Below the pieces are notes generated by a model. That model did not search any database and had not been told where the DNA came from. It was given only the letters and a program-made list of their open reading frames with translations. The position numbers and the translations under genes were made by a program. From positions 3,100,001-3,164,000 of the forward strand of contig NZ_CP039250.1 of the NCBI RefSeq assembly GCF_004795895.1: a stretch of 64,000 bases of DNA, given 5' to 3'. Source of the DNA: Sphingopyxis sp. PAMC25046. GTDB taxonomy: Bacteria; Pseudomonadota; Alphaproteobacteria; Sphingomonadales; Sphingomonadaceae. The first letter of the stretch is position 1, and the number at the start of each line of letters is the position of its first letter. Below are positions 16,393 through 25,000 of the stretch, in pieces.

Positions 16393-17007
16393 TTACCCAG
16401 CCGATGCGTTGGCGAAACGCGCGGTCACCTTCGCGTCGATGCCCGCGGCCTTGAGCGGCATCGCGAAGCTCTGCTCGATCGCGGTGCGCGCGGCGCCCTG
16501 CGCGAGGCGCATCGGCGTCGTGCCCCTGGCCTGCTTGATCAGCTCTTCCTGCGCGCGCTTGCGATTGGCGGCGTCAAGCGTCTGTTCGGCGTCGGTCAGC
16601 GTCAGCAGGATTTCGCCGTCGCGATACTCGCTGATCGCATCGATATCGATCTCGGGACCCGCGAGGCGCAGCGGCGGCAGCGTGACGGTCAGCGCGTTGG
16701 TCGTCGCGTCCCAGTCGAGGTCCGACTGTTTGAGCTTACCGAGGTCGAGCTCGTAGCGGACCGTTCCCGGCATGATCAGCGTCTTCTTCGCGCTGAGCCC
16801 GAGCCGGCTCTGCGTCGAGGTCACCACCGCGACATAGCGCGCGGTGAAGGGAACCAGCACATTCTGTTCCTGCAATCCCTGCAGGCTCGCGGCGACGACG
16901 GTTTCGGGATCATAGCCGCGCTGCCAGTCCTGCCACGCACGCCAGCCGAAGAACAGCGCCAGCGCGAGGAGCACGACAAGGACCGCGCGGAAAAGGCCTT
17001 TGCTCAC
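16393..17007 (-). CDS. DUF4230 domain protein
   Basis: A 204-residue protein with an N-terminal membrane anchor (FRAVLVVLLALALFFGWRAW) and a DUF4230 domain outside it: LVPFTARYVAVVTSTQSRLG, MPGTVRYELDLGKL, then ALTVTLPPLRLAGPEIDIDA. The C-terminal part (ANRKRAQEELIKQARGTTPM) is helical with Ala residues near the end. Family function is unknown; the layout suggests a periplasmic domain. Its ATG overlaps the stop of the MBL gene (ATGA at 17004-17007), so the two are translationally coupled. Confidence 0.85.
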   Translation of the reverse strand: MSKGLFRAVLVVLLALALFFGWRAWQDWQRGYDPETVVAASLQGLQEQNVLVPFTARYVAVVTSTQSRLGLSAKKTLIMPGTVRYELDLGKLKQSDLDWDATTNALTVTLPPLRLAGPEIDIDAISEYRDGEILLTLTDAEQTLDAANRKRAQEELIKQARGTTPMRLAQGAARTAIEQSFAMPLKAAGIDAKVTARFANASAG

Positions 17008-17924
17008 GCCACCAGCCTCCAGCTTTCGGCCTCGCGCGCGACGCGGCCACGATTTTCAAGATCGATCAGATGCGCGAGCACCGAACGGCCGGCTGCCCCC
17101 GTGAGCCGCGGGTCGAGCCCCTTGTACATATGTTTTACCATATCGGGGATGACGCTTGTGCCCTTTTCGAGTTCCCGCAATATCTGCCGCTCGCGCTGCT
17201 TGCGATGGCCGAGCATCCCGCGCACCAGTTGCCGCGGCTTGGTGACCGCCGGCCCGTGCGCGGGGTAATAGACGCGGTCGCCGCGATCATAGAGTTTCGA
17301 CAGGCTCGCCATATAGGCCGCCATGTCGCCATCGGGCGGGCTGACCACGCTGGTCGACCAGGCCATGACATGATCGCCGGTGAACAGCGCGCCCGTTTCG
17401 ACGAGCGCGAAGCAAAGGTGGTTCGACGTATGCCCCGGCGTCGCGACCGCCTCGATCGTCCAGCCGTCGCCCGAAATCCGCTCGCCGTCGGTCAGGATCC
17501 GGTCGGGCGCATAGTCGGAGTCGAACGCCGAATCGGCGCGCGGGCCATCGTCGTTGAGCGCCAGCGGCGCGCAGCCGATGATCGGCGCGCCGGTCGCTTG
17601 CTTAAGCGGCGCGGCGGCAGGCGAATGGTCGCGGTGGGTGTGGGTGCAGAGGATCGCCGCGACGCGCTGGCTTTCCACCGCGCGCAGGATGGCATCGACA
17701 TGCCCCGCGCCGTTGATGTCGGCGGGATCGCCGATGCTCAGCCCCGAGCCGGTCGGACCCGGATCGATCACCGCCACATCGCTGCCCGCGCCGACGATCC
17801 ACGTCTGGGTGCCGGTGAAGGTATAGGGTGAGGGGTTCGGCGCGAGCACGCGGCGCACCAGCGGCTCATGCTGTTCGCACTCGCCGGCGCGGATGCTGTC
17901 GGGCCATGGCTTTTCGTCGCTCAT
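17004..17924 (-). CDS. MBL-fold metallo-hydrolase
   Basis: A metallo-beta-lactamase-fold hydrolase of 306 residues from ATG 17924 (MSDEKPWPDSIRAGECEQHE). The metal motif is CTHTHRDHSPAA (HxHxDH), with further His in TPGHTSNHLCF, TGDHVMAW and YYPAHGPAV. C-terminal residues AGRSVLAHLIDLENRGRVAR form the winged-helix tail seen in LACTB2-like members, which cut RNA or act on thioesters; the substrate here is unknown. A longer start at 18002 has an SD-like GGGAG, but that sequence is the stem of the upstream operon's terminator, so I reject it. It is coupled to the DUF4230 gene. Confidence 0.9.
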   Translation of the reverse strand: MSDEKPWPDSIRAGECEQHEPLVRRVLAPNPSPYTFTGTQTWIVGAGSDVAVIDPGPTGSGLSIGDPADINGAGHVDAILRAVESQRVAAILCTHTHRDHSPAAAPLKQATGAPIIGCAPLALNDDGPRADSAFDSDYAPDRILTDGERISGDGWTIEAVATPGHTSNHLCFALVETGALFTGDHVMAWSTSVVSPPDGDMAAYMASLSKLYDRGDRVYYPAHGPAVTKPRQLVRGMLGHRKQRERQILRELEKGTSVIPDMVKHMYKGLDPRLTGAAGRSVLAHLIDLENRGRVAREAESWRLVA

Positions 17925-17986
17925 GCCGCCCATGTGGCATCGCACGCCGCGAAGGAAAAGGGACGAAGGCCAAAAATCGGGACGCG

Positions 17987-18013
17987 AAAAAGGGAGCGAC
18001 ATGGGCCGCTCCC
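17987..18013 (-). terminator. Rho-independent terminator of the blaI-M56 operon
   Basis: On the minus strand GGGAGCG-GCCCATGT-CGCTCCC is followed by TTTTTC. It lies 62 bases past the M56 peptidase stop. The ATG at 18002 lies in its loop, which argues against using that codon for the next gene. Confidence 0.85.
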
Positions 18014-18074
18014 TTCCCCGCCCCTGCCGCCGGCCCCACCGGGGAGCAAAGGCCGGCGTCGAAGCTGGTCGGGC

Positions 18075-19739
18075 TCAGTGGCCCGATTTCTCCATATCGG
18101 CCATCGCCTTTTCGAGATCGGCGGCGACCTTGGCGCGCATCTCCTCTGACATGGTGTGCGCCCATTTGGCCTGGGCGAAGCTATCGCGCGCCTTCTTGAG
18201 CGCCGACAGCCGTGCTGCCCGACTCTCCGCCGTGTCGCCGCAGGAGAACATATGGACGCTGCTGTGCTTGTTGCCGTCCGTCTCTTCCTGCTTGACGAGC
18301 GGCGCTGCCTTCGTGCCGTCGCCGCATTTGCCCATGATCACCGTCTTGCCGTCCATCGACCAAGCGACGCGCGGCATCGGCGGCAGGGGCGGCATCGGGG
18401 GCATCGGCGCCATGACCGTGCGGATCCGTTCCTTGCGCTTCGCCTCCAGCCTGTCGGCGATCGCTTCGGCGCGCTTGCCCGAGATGCCCTGCTCCTTGAG
18501 CGTCGCGAGGACATCGTCGCGCGAAAGGCTGCCGGGGGTGCGGATTTCGATACGCCGCGCCTCGTCCTTGCCATCGATGCGGGCGGACATGGCGGCGGGC
18601 GCCTTTTTGCCGTCCTCGCGGATCACGATCCGATGGACTTCGCGCTTTTTGCCGCCCTCGTCGTTCGTGACATCGTCGCGATGCTCGGTGAAGACCATGA
18701 CGCCCGGGGCCTCGAGGGCTTCGGGCGGCAGCGGCGCTTCGGGCGGCGCGGGGACATCGGCCGTCTGCGCCTTTGCCACGACGATGCCCGCCGGAACGAG
18801 CGTCGCGGTCGTCGCGAGCACCGCCAGCGTCGCGCCGCCGACGAGCAGCCGGCCGACAAGGCCGCGCTTTTTCGAAATATCCTGCCGCGTCAACATCGTC
18901 AGCCTCTCCTGCAGATTGTCGTGCACCGCCATCGGTGCGGCGAGCGACAGGCGCGGGCCGACCGCCGCCTTGACGATCGCGGTCGCATAGCTCGCCGTCC
19001 GGTCGCGACCCTCCCGATCGGCCTCCTCCCGATCGACCATGCTCAGGACGCGCGCGTCGCACGCGGCCTCCTGGTCGAAGCGAAAGGCGCGGATCGCGCG
19101 CCAGGCGAAGGGGTTGAACCATTGGGTCGCGAGCAGCACGAGCGCCACGCTGTTTGCCCAAAGATCGCCGTGGCGATGGTGCGACAGCTCGTGATCGATT
19201 GCCAGCGCGCGCTCCTCGGCAACATAGCGCGCGAAGAAATCGTGCGGCACCGCGACATAGCGCTGCCACAGGCCAAAGGCGACCGGGCCGTCGACCGCAT
19301 CGGACATCACCAGCCGGATGGCCCCGATGGGCTTCAGTTCGACGGCATCGTTCAGAACCTCGCGCCGAAAGCGGCGGTGCGACACCATCGCCGCGGCCAG
19401 CACGGCAGCCACTCCGGCCGCCCAAATGGCGAAGAGGAGCGGGGTCAGTTCGGCGAGCGACCAGAAGGGCTCGGCGACCGCTCCGGGCGCGGCGACCGGC
19501 AAGCCGACCGGCGCAATTTCTACCGCCTCAGCCACAGGCGCGGACATCACCATCACCGGGTCGGCGAAAGGCAGCGGCGGCAGCACCAGCCGCAGCGCAG
19601 GCACCACCCACAAGGCATAGGTCAGCCGCGGGCCGAAATGCCGTGCAAAGGGTTTGCGGATGATCAGGACCAGGAGGACGAGAACCGCCGTGGTCATCAG
19701 CGTGTCGCCCCACGCGCCCAGCAGCAGCGCGGCGCTCAC
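18075..19739 (-). CDS. M56 family (BlaR1-like) membrane metallopeptidase
   Basis: Start GTG at 19739 overlaps the blaI stop (GTGA), giving 554 residues; longer frames run into blaI. Early helices include TTAVLVLLVLIIR and AVPALRLVLPP-type segments. The zinc motif is HELSH at residues 183-187 (AIDHELSHHRHGDLWANS), with EAACDARVL later, and a helix at about 300 (LLVGGATLAVLATTATLVPA). BlaR1 enzymes cleave or release BlaI when an outside sensor is engaged. Here the C-terminal part (Met/Pro-rich PMPPMPPLPPMP and a KKREVHRIVI segment) has no penicillin-binding SxxK domain, so the signal is not an acylating beta-lactam. Its partner repressor is upstream. Confidence 0.9.
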   Translation of the reverse strand: MSAALLLGAWGDTLMTTAVLVLLVLIIRKPFARHFGPRLTYALWVVPALRLVLPPLPFADPVMVMSAPVAEAVEIAPVGLPVAAPGAVAEPFWSLAELTPLLFAIWAAGVAAVLAAAMVSHRRFRREVLNDAVELKPIGAIRLVMSDAVDGPVAFGLWQRYVAVPHDFFARYVAEERALAIDHELSHHRHGDLWANSVALVLLATQWFNPFAWRAIRAFRFDQEAACDARVLSMVDREEADREGRDRTASYATAIVKAAVGPRLSLAAPMAVHDNLQERLTMLTRQDISKKRGLVGRLLVGGATLAVLATTATLVPAGIVVAKAQTADVPAPPEAPLPPEALEAPGVMVFTEHRDDVTNDEGGKKREVHRIVIREDGKKAPAAMSARIDGKDEARRIEIRTPGSLSRDDVLATLKEQGISGKRAEAIADRLEAKRKERIRTVMAPMPPMPPLPPMPRVAWSMDGKTVIMGKCGDGTKAAPLVKQEETDGNKHSSVHMFSCGDTAESRAARLSALKKARDSFAQAKWAHTMSEEMRAKVAADLEKAMADMEKSGH

Positions 19740-20104
19740 GACTTGAGCTTCTTCAAGAGCGCCTCGATCTCGGCGATGTCGGTATCGGAGAGCGCCTCGC
19801 GGTCGGCGAGATGCGCGATCAGCGGGCTGACGCGGCCGCCGAACAGGCGATCGACGAAACGCTGCGATTCCTCGCCGACGGCGTCGGCGCGCTCGATCGC
19901 GGGGCTGTAGAGATAGCGCCGGCCGTCGGCCTCGGCCGTCACCGCACCCTTCTGGACCAGCCGCGCGAGCAGCGTCTTGACCGTCGCCTGCGTCCAGCCG
20001 TTGATGGTGCCGATACGCCGGGTCAGGTCGGCGGCGGTCTGCGGGGCCTTGTCCCACAGCGCCGACAGCACCTGCATCTCCGACTCGCTTGCTCGTTCTG
20101 CCAT
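19736..20104 (-). CDS. BlaI/MecI/CopY family transcriptional repressor
   Basis: A 122-residue winged-helix repressor starting at ATG 20104 (MAERASESEMQVLSALWDKA), with an excellent GGGAGGGG 6 bases before it. The recognition region is NGWTQATVKTLLARLVQKG, matching BlaI/MecI. The C-terminal dimer domain follows. It represses its own operon and, in known pairs, is inactivated by its M56 partner. A perfect BlaI palindrome is at 20141-20156, 37 bases upstream of the start. The stop overlaps the M56 GTG start. Confidence 0.93.
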   Translation of the reverse strand: MAERASESEMQVLSALWDKAPQTAADLTRRIGTINGWTQATVKTLLARLVQKGAVTAEADGRRYLYSPAIERADAVGEESQRFVDRLFGGRVSPLIAHLADREALSDTDIAEIEALLKKLKS

Positions 20105-20140
20105 GCGGACCCCTCCCATTGGCACCCGTCGATCTGATGC

Positions 20141-20156
20141 GACTACAAATGTAGTC
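20141..20156. promoter_or_regulatory. BlaI operator GACTACAAATGTAGTC
   Basis: A perfect 7+2+7 palindrome containing TACA-N2-TGTA, the known BlaI/MecI core. On the minus strand it overlaps a TTGACT -35-like hexamer, so repressor binding would block the blaI promoter. This fits autoregulation. Confidence 0.8.
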
Positions 20157-20161
20157 AAAGG

Positions 20162-20190
20162 GCTGAACGCTTGCTGAACGAAGCTGAACG
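20162..20190. repeat. Three direct repeats of GCTGAACG
   Basis: GCTGAACG occurs at 20162, 20173 and 20183, spaced 11 and 10 bases, one helical turn each. Tandem repeats in phase like this are typical of OmpR/PhoB-family response regulator sites. They lie just upstream of the BlaI operator, so the operon may answer to a second regulator. Confidence 0.5.
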
Positions 20191-20408
20191 GTATTGTGTC
20201 GGAATATTTGACACCGTTCGTCATCGGTAAGAAATTGCTAACCAGCGTCTTGCGCCGGAATCCGCAAAGCCCCGAAACTGGCACAGCACTTGTATATTAT
20301 CATGTGTTCCCGAGTGTTCCGCTCAAATGGAGCGGTGGGGGGCATCGGTCTGGTCCCTGATGCCCCCTGCCCCCGCCCGGGAAAACCCCACTTACCCCCG
20401 ATGCAGAC

Positions 20409-20441
20409 GGGGGGCGGAGCGGCCGAAAGGCCCCGCCCCCC
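20409..20441 (-). terminator. Terminator-like hairpin after the regulator remnant
   Basis: GGGGGGCGG-AGC-GGCC-GAAA-GGCC-CCGCCCCCC forms a long stem with a GAAA loop, 10 bases past the stop of the Rrf2 remnant on the minus strand. TTTTT lies on the plus-strand right side, so it could equally act rightward. Confidence 0.5.
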
Positions 20442-20451
20442 GGACGCTTTT

Positions 20452-20583
20452 TCAGCCCCTCGAAACTTCTGGCATGCCGAACAGAGCGGCCAGGTTCGCA
20501 CGCTTCGAAAGGAGGTCGGCCGGACTGTAGCGGTCGAGCACCGTCATGAACGCGGCGAGCGCCTCGGCGAGCGCGCCTGGCAG
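20452..20583 (-). pseudogene. C-terminal remnant of an Rrf2/NsrR-type regulator
   Basis: On the minus strand, ending with TGA at 20452-20454, the frame reads ALAEALAAFMTVLDRYSPAD then LLSKRANLAALFGMPEVSRG. This matches the C-terminal end of Rrf2-family regulators such as NsrR, whose last part commonly reads AL.AFLAVLDRYTLADL. The DNA-binding domain and the [2Fe-2S] Cys cluster are gone. The remnant abuts the flavohemoglobin remnant at about 20580. In the usual layout a NO-sensing NsrR gene is divergent from hmp, so a deletion took the two 5' ends and the promoter between them. Family call from about 43 residues. Confidence 0.6.
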
Positions 20584-20786
20584 TCCACACGCAGGCGACC
20601 GTCAAATCGACCGCCCCCGCGCTCGAAAAACACGGCCTCGCGATCACCACGGCGATGTACGCGCGGTTGTTCGAGAATGAAGAGATCAAAGCGATGTTCG
20701 ATCGCGCCGCGCAGACGAGCGGCCAACGGCCGAAGCGCCTCGCCGCCGAGATTCTCGCCTATGAATATGAAGACGCCGAAGCCTCC
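20583..20786 (+). pseudogene. Globin-domain remnant of a flavohemoglobin (hmp)
   Basis: Frame from about 20583 reads HTQATVKSTAPALEKHGLAI then TTAMYARLFENEEIKAMFDR and ends near RPKRLAAEILAY (20763). This is the start of the globin domain of flavohemoglobins (compare VKATAPVLAEHG and FYQRMFE in the family). A complete protein is about 400 residues; only about 60 are left, with no FAD or NAD domain and no start codon in the family position. Flavohemoglobin oxidises nitric oxide to nitrate. With the regulator remnant next to it, this is the relic of a nitric-oxide response locus. A bidirectional terminator follows. Confidence 0.75.
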
Positions 20787-20821
20787 TTATGTCGTCATCC
20801 ACTCACCACCCCAAAGCGGAC

Positions 20822-20859
20822 AAAAAAGCCCGCCGGAACCGAAGCTCCGGCGGGCTTTT
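20822..20859. terminator. Bidirectional rho-independent terminator
   Basis: AAAAGCCCGCCGG and CCGGCGGGCTTTT form a perfect 13 bp stem around a 10-base loop, with A-run and T-run on opposite sides. It ends the grxD operon from the right (stop at 20879) and any transcript from the hmp remnant on the left. Confidence 0.9.
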
Positions 20860-20878
20860 GTTCTCCGGGAACGCCCCC

Positions 20879-21211
20879 TTATTCGGCGCGCGTGGGAATC
20901 CCGTCCATCAACGTGTGCAGTTCGCCTGCTTCCCACATTTCCATCATGATGTCGCTGCCGCCGACGAACTCGCCCTTCACATAAAGCTGGGGGATCGTCG
21001 GCCAGTCCGAAAATTCCTTGATGCCCTGGCGGACTTCCATGTCCTGCAGCACGTCGACGGTTTCATATGCGATACCGAGCCGGTCGAGCATCGCGATCGC
21101 GCGCGAGGAAAAGCCGCACTGGGGAAAGAGCGGCGTGCCCTTCATGAAGAGCAGCACGGGGTTGTCGGCGACCAGCTTGGCGATGCGGTCGTGAGTAGCG
21201 GGGTCGGTCAT
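20879..21211 (-). CDS. grxD: Monothiol glutaredoxin, Grx4 family
   Basis: A 110-residue monothiol glutaredoxin from ATG 21211 ([20 protein letters not shown]), with GGAG 8 bases before it; the longer GTG/ATG frame is not needed. The active site is CGFS within [19 protein letters not shown], a single-Cys motif, followed by [20 protein letters not shown] for glutathione binding. Grx4 proteins assemble and deliver [2Fe-2S] clusters and form a complex with BolA. The BolA gene is directly upstream in the same operon, which supports that role. Confidence 0.95.
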   Translation of the reverse strand: MTDPATHDRIAKLVADNPVLLFMKGTPLFPQCGFSSRAIAMLDRLGIAYETVDVLQDMEVRQGIKEFSDWPTIPQLYVKGEFVGGSDIMMEMWEAGELHTLMDGIPTRAE

Positions 21212-21260
21212 TGTCGGTCTCCGGTCAGGCGCGCCATCGCGCCCGCAAAACATCTTCCCC

Positions 21261-21494
21261 CTATGAGGGGATCGCGGTCGTCAATTGCAAGGCATGAAGT
21301 TCACCGCCCATGCGCCCGCCGAGCGCGGCATAAACCGCCTTGTGCTGCGCGACGCGGGTCATTCCCTGAAAGGATGCGCTGACGACATGCGCCGCATAAT
21401 GGTCGTTGTCGCCGGCGAGGTCGGTGATCGTCACCTCCGCGTCGGGAAAGGCCGCGACGATCATCGCCCGCAGATCATCCTCGCGCATTCCCAT
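21261..21494 (-). CDS. bolA: BolA family protein
   Basis: A 77-residue BolA protein. [20 protein letters not shown] leads into the variable region [20 protein letters not shown], followed by [20 protein letters not shown], with the conserved His (HYAAHVV and HALQL). Partnered with Grx4 it binds a [2Fe-2S] cluster and takes part in iron-sulfur delivery and iron sensing. The ATG at 21494 has GAGG 8 bases upstream; ATG 21488 is an alternative. It lies between the DUF1476 gene (10-base gap) and grxD (49-base gap). Confidence 0.95.
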   Translation of the reverse strand: MGMREDDLRAMIVAAFPDAEVTITDLAGDNDHYAAHVVSASFQGMTRVAQHKAVYAALGGRMGGELHALQLTTAIPS

Positions 21495-21504
21495 GACGAT
21501 CGCC

Positions 21505-21831
21505 TCAGTTCTGGCTGTCGATGAACTGGCGGCGCGCTTCGGCGGTCTTGTCGTTCAGCGCAGCGCGGATTTCGGCGTCGCTGATCTCGACGCTCGCGGC
21601 GGTCAGGTCGCCCGCAAGCTTGCGGATAACGTCCTCGTCGCCCGCTTCCTCGAAATCGGCCTGCACCACCGCCTTGGCATAGGCGTCGGTTTCCTCGGGG
21701 GTCAGTCCCATGCGCTCGGCCGCCCATTCACCGAGCAGCCGGTTACGGCGCGCGGTGATCCGGAACTGCACCTCCTGGTCGCGTGCGAATTTCGTTTCGA
21801 AAGCCCGTTCCCGATCGTCGAATGCGCTCAT
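21505..21831 (-). CDS. DUF1476 family protein
   Basis: A 108-residue alphaproteobacterial DUF1476 protein starting MSAFDDRERAFETKFARDQE, with helices through LLGEWAAERMGLTPEETDAY and a C-terminal AALNDKTAEARRQFIDSQN. The zeta subunit inhibiting F1-ATPase in Paracoccus belongs to this family, so it may bind the ATP synthase when ATP is being wasted; that is inference. It is the first gene of the DUF1476-bolA-grxD operon, an arrangement common in alphaproteobacteria. The 210 bases between it and the CHAT gene (21832-22041) form the divergent promoter region and show no gene. Confidence 0.92.
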   Translation of the reverse strand: MSAFDDRERAFETKFARDQEVQFRITARRNRLLGEWAAERMGLTPEETDAYAKAVVQADFEEAGDEDVIRKLAGDLTAASVEISDAEIRAALNDKTAEARRQFIDSQN

Positions 21832-22041
21832 CTTGTCCTCGTGCCAATGAATCTCCCTTTGCAGATAGGTCGGCCACCCCGGCGGCGCAAGCCGCCTGTG
21901 CGGCAGATCACTTCCCTTTCGCTTACGAAGGGTTTAGGGTTTGTCGTCAAGGGAATGGGTCGTACCGCAGCAATGGAGACTGCGCCTTGCCGGCATCGCG
22001 TCGGCACGGCGCCTTCGCGCTTGTGTTTGGGGGATTGGGTA

Positions 22042-25000
22042 ATGGCCGCTCGACGTTCGCATTTCGCGCCGGTTCTGGCTGCGCTGGCCTTGGCCGCGCC
22101 GGGAACTGCGCGGGCGCAGGGAGGCGATCCGACGCTCCGCGACAGTTTTGCGATCGGCGAACAGGGCGGCTCGCTGTGCGAGGTGCAGGCCACCGTCCAG
22201 GACCGCGTGATCGAGGGCATGTTCGACCGCGCCTGGACGATCATCTGCCGCGATGCCAGCCAGCCCGTCGGCACGGTGCGCGTGCTGCGCGCCGACGCCG
22301 ATACGGCGCGCGCACGGATCGAACGCGCCCGTGCGGGCACGATCGTCTGCGCCGCCGATGGCACGTGCAAGATCGCGAACAGCGACGTCGCGTGGACGAC
22401 GCGGGTCGAAACCGACGGCGACACAAGCTACAGCGTCGAAGGCTTCGCCGCCTATGACGATGCACTCAGGATCGCGCTCGAATCGGTGCGCCAGCGCCGG
22501 GTCGCCCCCGGCGTGATCAAGGTCGCGACAATCTCGGTCGGCGACAATGACGGCTTCGCGCGCACGCTCGCGGGGACGATCGACATCGACAAGGCGCTCG
22601 CCGAGGGATATCGCCGCAACCATAGCGGCGACTATGCCGAGGCCGCCGAATTTTTCGAGGCGCTGTCGCGCCGGGCGGAGGGCGAACAGGCAGCGGCCGG
22701 CATCGACCCTACCGAATTCACGCTGAACCGCGCGCTGCAACGCTCGAACCTTGGCGAATTCGCGGAAGCCGAGCGCCTGTTCGCCGAGGTCGAGGCGATC
22801 CCGACCGGCGACCCGGTCCAGCTCCGCCTCCGCCGCAATTTCCGCGCGATCAACGCGCTCAACCAGCGCGATTATGATCGCGCGGCGGTACTGCTCCAGG
22901 CGCCGATCGCCCCGCTGACCACCGGCGTGACGGTTGCAGGCGACGCGGTAACACTGACCCCCGAAATCGTCGCCGGCGTCAACAGCGGCGACAATGCCCG
23001 CCTCGTCCGTCAGGCGAACGATCGCGAGCGGCTTACCCCGACCGAGCGCGCGCAAATCATCGACGCGCAGGCGGTCCACCTGCTCGGCACCGTCGAACGG
23101 CTCCGCGGCAATGCCGAGGCCGCGAAAACCGCCCAACTGAAAGGACTCGGCGACGCGCTGGCCGTGCGTCAGGGCCGCGTGACCTCAATCATCCGGCTGC
23201 GCTCGCAGATGCTCGGCGAACTCGCCCTGGCCGAAGAAGCGATCGGCGACATCGGCAGCGCCGACGCGCGTTTCACCCAATCGGTCGACCTGCTCGCGGT
23301 CGAATATCCCGAAACCACTGCGCTCGCCTCGGCGCGCGCGCGCTATGCCGCCTTCCTCACCCGTCACGCGCAGGACGAAAAGGCGATAGGAATCTATGGC
23401 GAGGTCGTCACCGCGCTCGCGAACTCGCAGCGTTCTACCGCGGGCATGGCGAATATGATGGCACCCTATTACCGGCTGCTGGCGAACCGCGCGGCGACAG
23501 ACCCGGCCGCGGTCGGCGAATTCTTTGTCGCGAGCCAGCTTCAGATCCGCCCCGGCGTCGCCGATACGCAGGCGGTGCTGGCGCGTGAACTGTCGAGTGG
23601 CAGCGACGACGGCGCGCGGCTGTTCCGTCAGGCGACGACGCTGAACCGCGACATCGAGCGCGCACGGATCGAAGACGCCCGCCTCGCGCAGCTTCCCGAA
23701 ACGCCCGAAGTGGGTGCGCTGCGCGCCGACATCAGGACGCAGCTCGACAATCTGGCGTTCCAGCAGTCCGAAACCCTCGTCCAGCTGGCGGCCTTTCCGC
23801 AATATCGCGTCGTCGCGTCGGGCAAGCTCGACCTTGCCGAATTGCAGCAGGTGCTGCGGCCGGACGAAGCCTATCTGAAGATGCTCGTCGTCGGCGAGGG
23901 CGTCTATGCGCTGTTGATCGAACCGGATGGCGCGCAACTCTGGAAATCGGACATCGGCGCGTCGGAGCTCGACCGGGCGGTCGACACGATCCGATCGACG
24001 ATCTCGATCGTCGAAAATGGCCGCCGCGTTACCTATCCCTTCGATGCCGCAACCTCGTACAAGCTCTACGGCCAGCTCTTCGGTCCCGTCGCTGCAAAGC
24101 TACCGGCGGTGCCGCACCTGATCTTCGAACCTGACGGCGCGATGCTGCGACTGCCGATCAATCTGCTGATCACCGCCGACACGGGGCTCGCCGACTATGA
24201 ACAGCGGAAACTCGACCCCGACGCCGATCCGTTCGACATGCGCCAGATCGCTTGGCTCGGCCGCGCCACACGGCCAAGCACCGCGGTATCGACGCTCGGT
24301 TTTCGCAACGCGCGGCAAGCGCCGCCGTCCAAGGCGAACCGTCAATATTTCGGGCTCGGCGAGAATCTGCCCGTCGAGGGCCGCCTACCCTCGCTCGGCA
24401 CCCGCGGCGCGGCGGACGGCAGCGTCGACGCCGACTGCCTGTGGGACGTCGCGCAATGGGGCCGCCCGATCTCGGCCGATGAGCTGATCACCGCGCGCGA
24501 TGCCGTCGGCCGCGCCGCCGGAACCCTTCTCACGGGAGGCGCCTTCACCGACACGGCGGTCAAGAGCCGCGCCGACCTCGCCGACTATCGCATCATTCAT
24601 TTCGCGACGCACGGCCTCGTCACCGCGCCGCGCCCGTCATGTCCGGCGCGCCCGGCGCTCGTCACCTCGTTCGGCGGCGGCGAGTCGGACGGCCTCCTCA
24701 CCTTCCAGGAAATCTTCGACCTCCGGATCGACGCCGACCTCGTCATCCTGTCGGCCTGCGATACCGCCGGGGCGGCGAGCGTCGCGGCGACGCGCGAGAC
24801 GGGGCTTTCGGGCGGCGGCAGCGCGCTCGACGGGCTCGTGCGCAGCTTCATCGGCGCCGGCGGCCGCTCGGTGATCGCCAGCCACTGGCCCGCGCCCGAC
24901 GATTTCGACGCGACCAAAAGGCTGATCGGGGGCCTGTTCACCGCCGGCGAGGGGGCAAGCGTTGCCGACGCATTGTGGGCGACGCAGATGCGATTGATGG

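Noticed and set aside
14803-17268. An 821-codon plus-strand frame across nadA and the next genes
   Set aside because: It is antisense to NadA, DUF4230 and MBL genes with clear motifs and has no coding signature of its own.
18000-18002. ATG at 18002 as start of the MBL gene
   Set aside because: Its apparent ribosome binding site is the stem of the BlaI/M56 operon terminator, so transcripts would end before it is useful; 17924 is preferred.
20655-20984. A 109-codon frame over the hmp remnant and the terminator as an intact gene
   Set aside because: It runs from globin sequence straight through the bidirectional terminator into grxD antisense, so only the first 44 codons or so are meaningful.
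21406-22041. N-terminal extension of the CHAT protein
   Set aside because: It runs antisense through bolA and DUF1476; the true start at 22042 is followed at once by a signal peptide.
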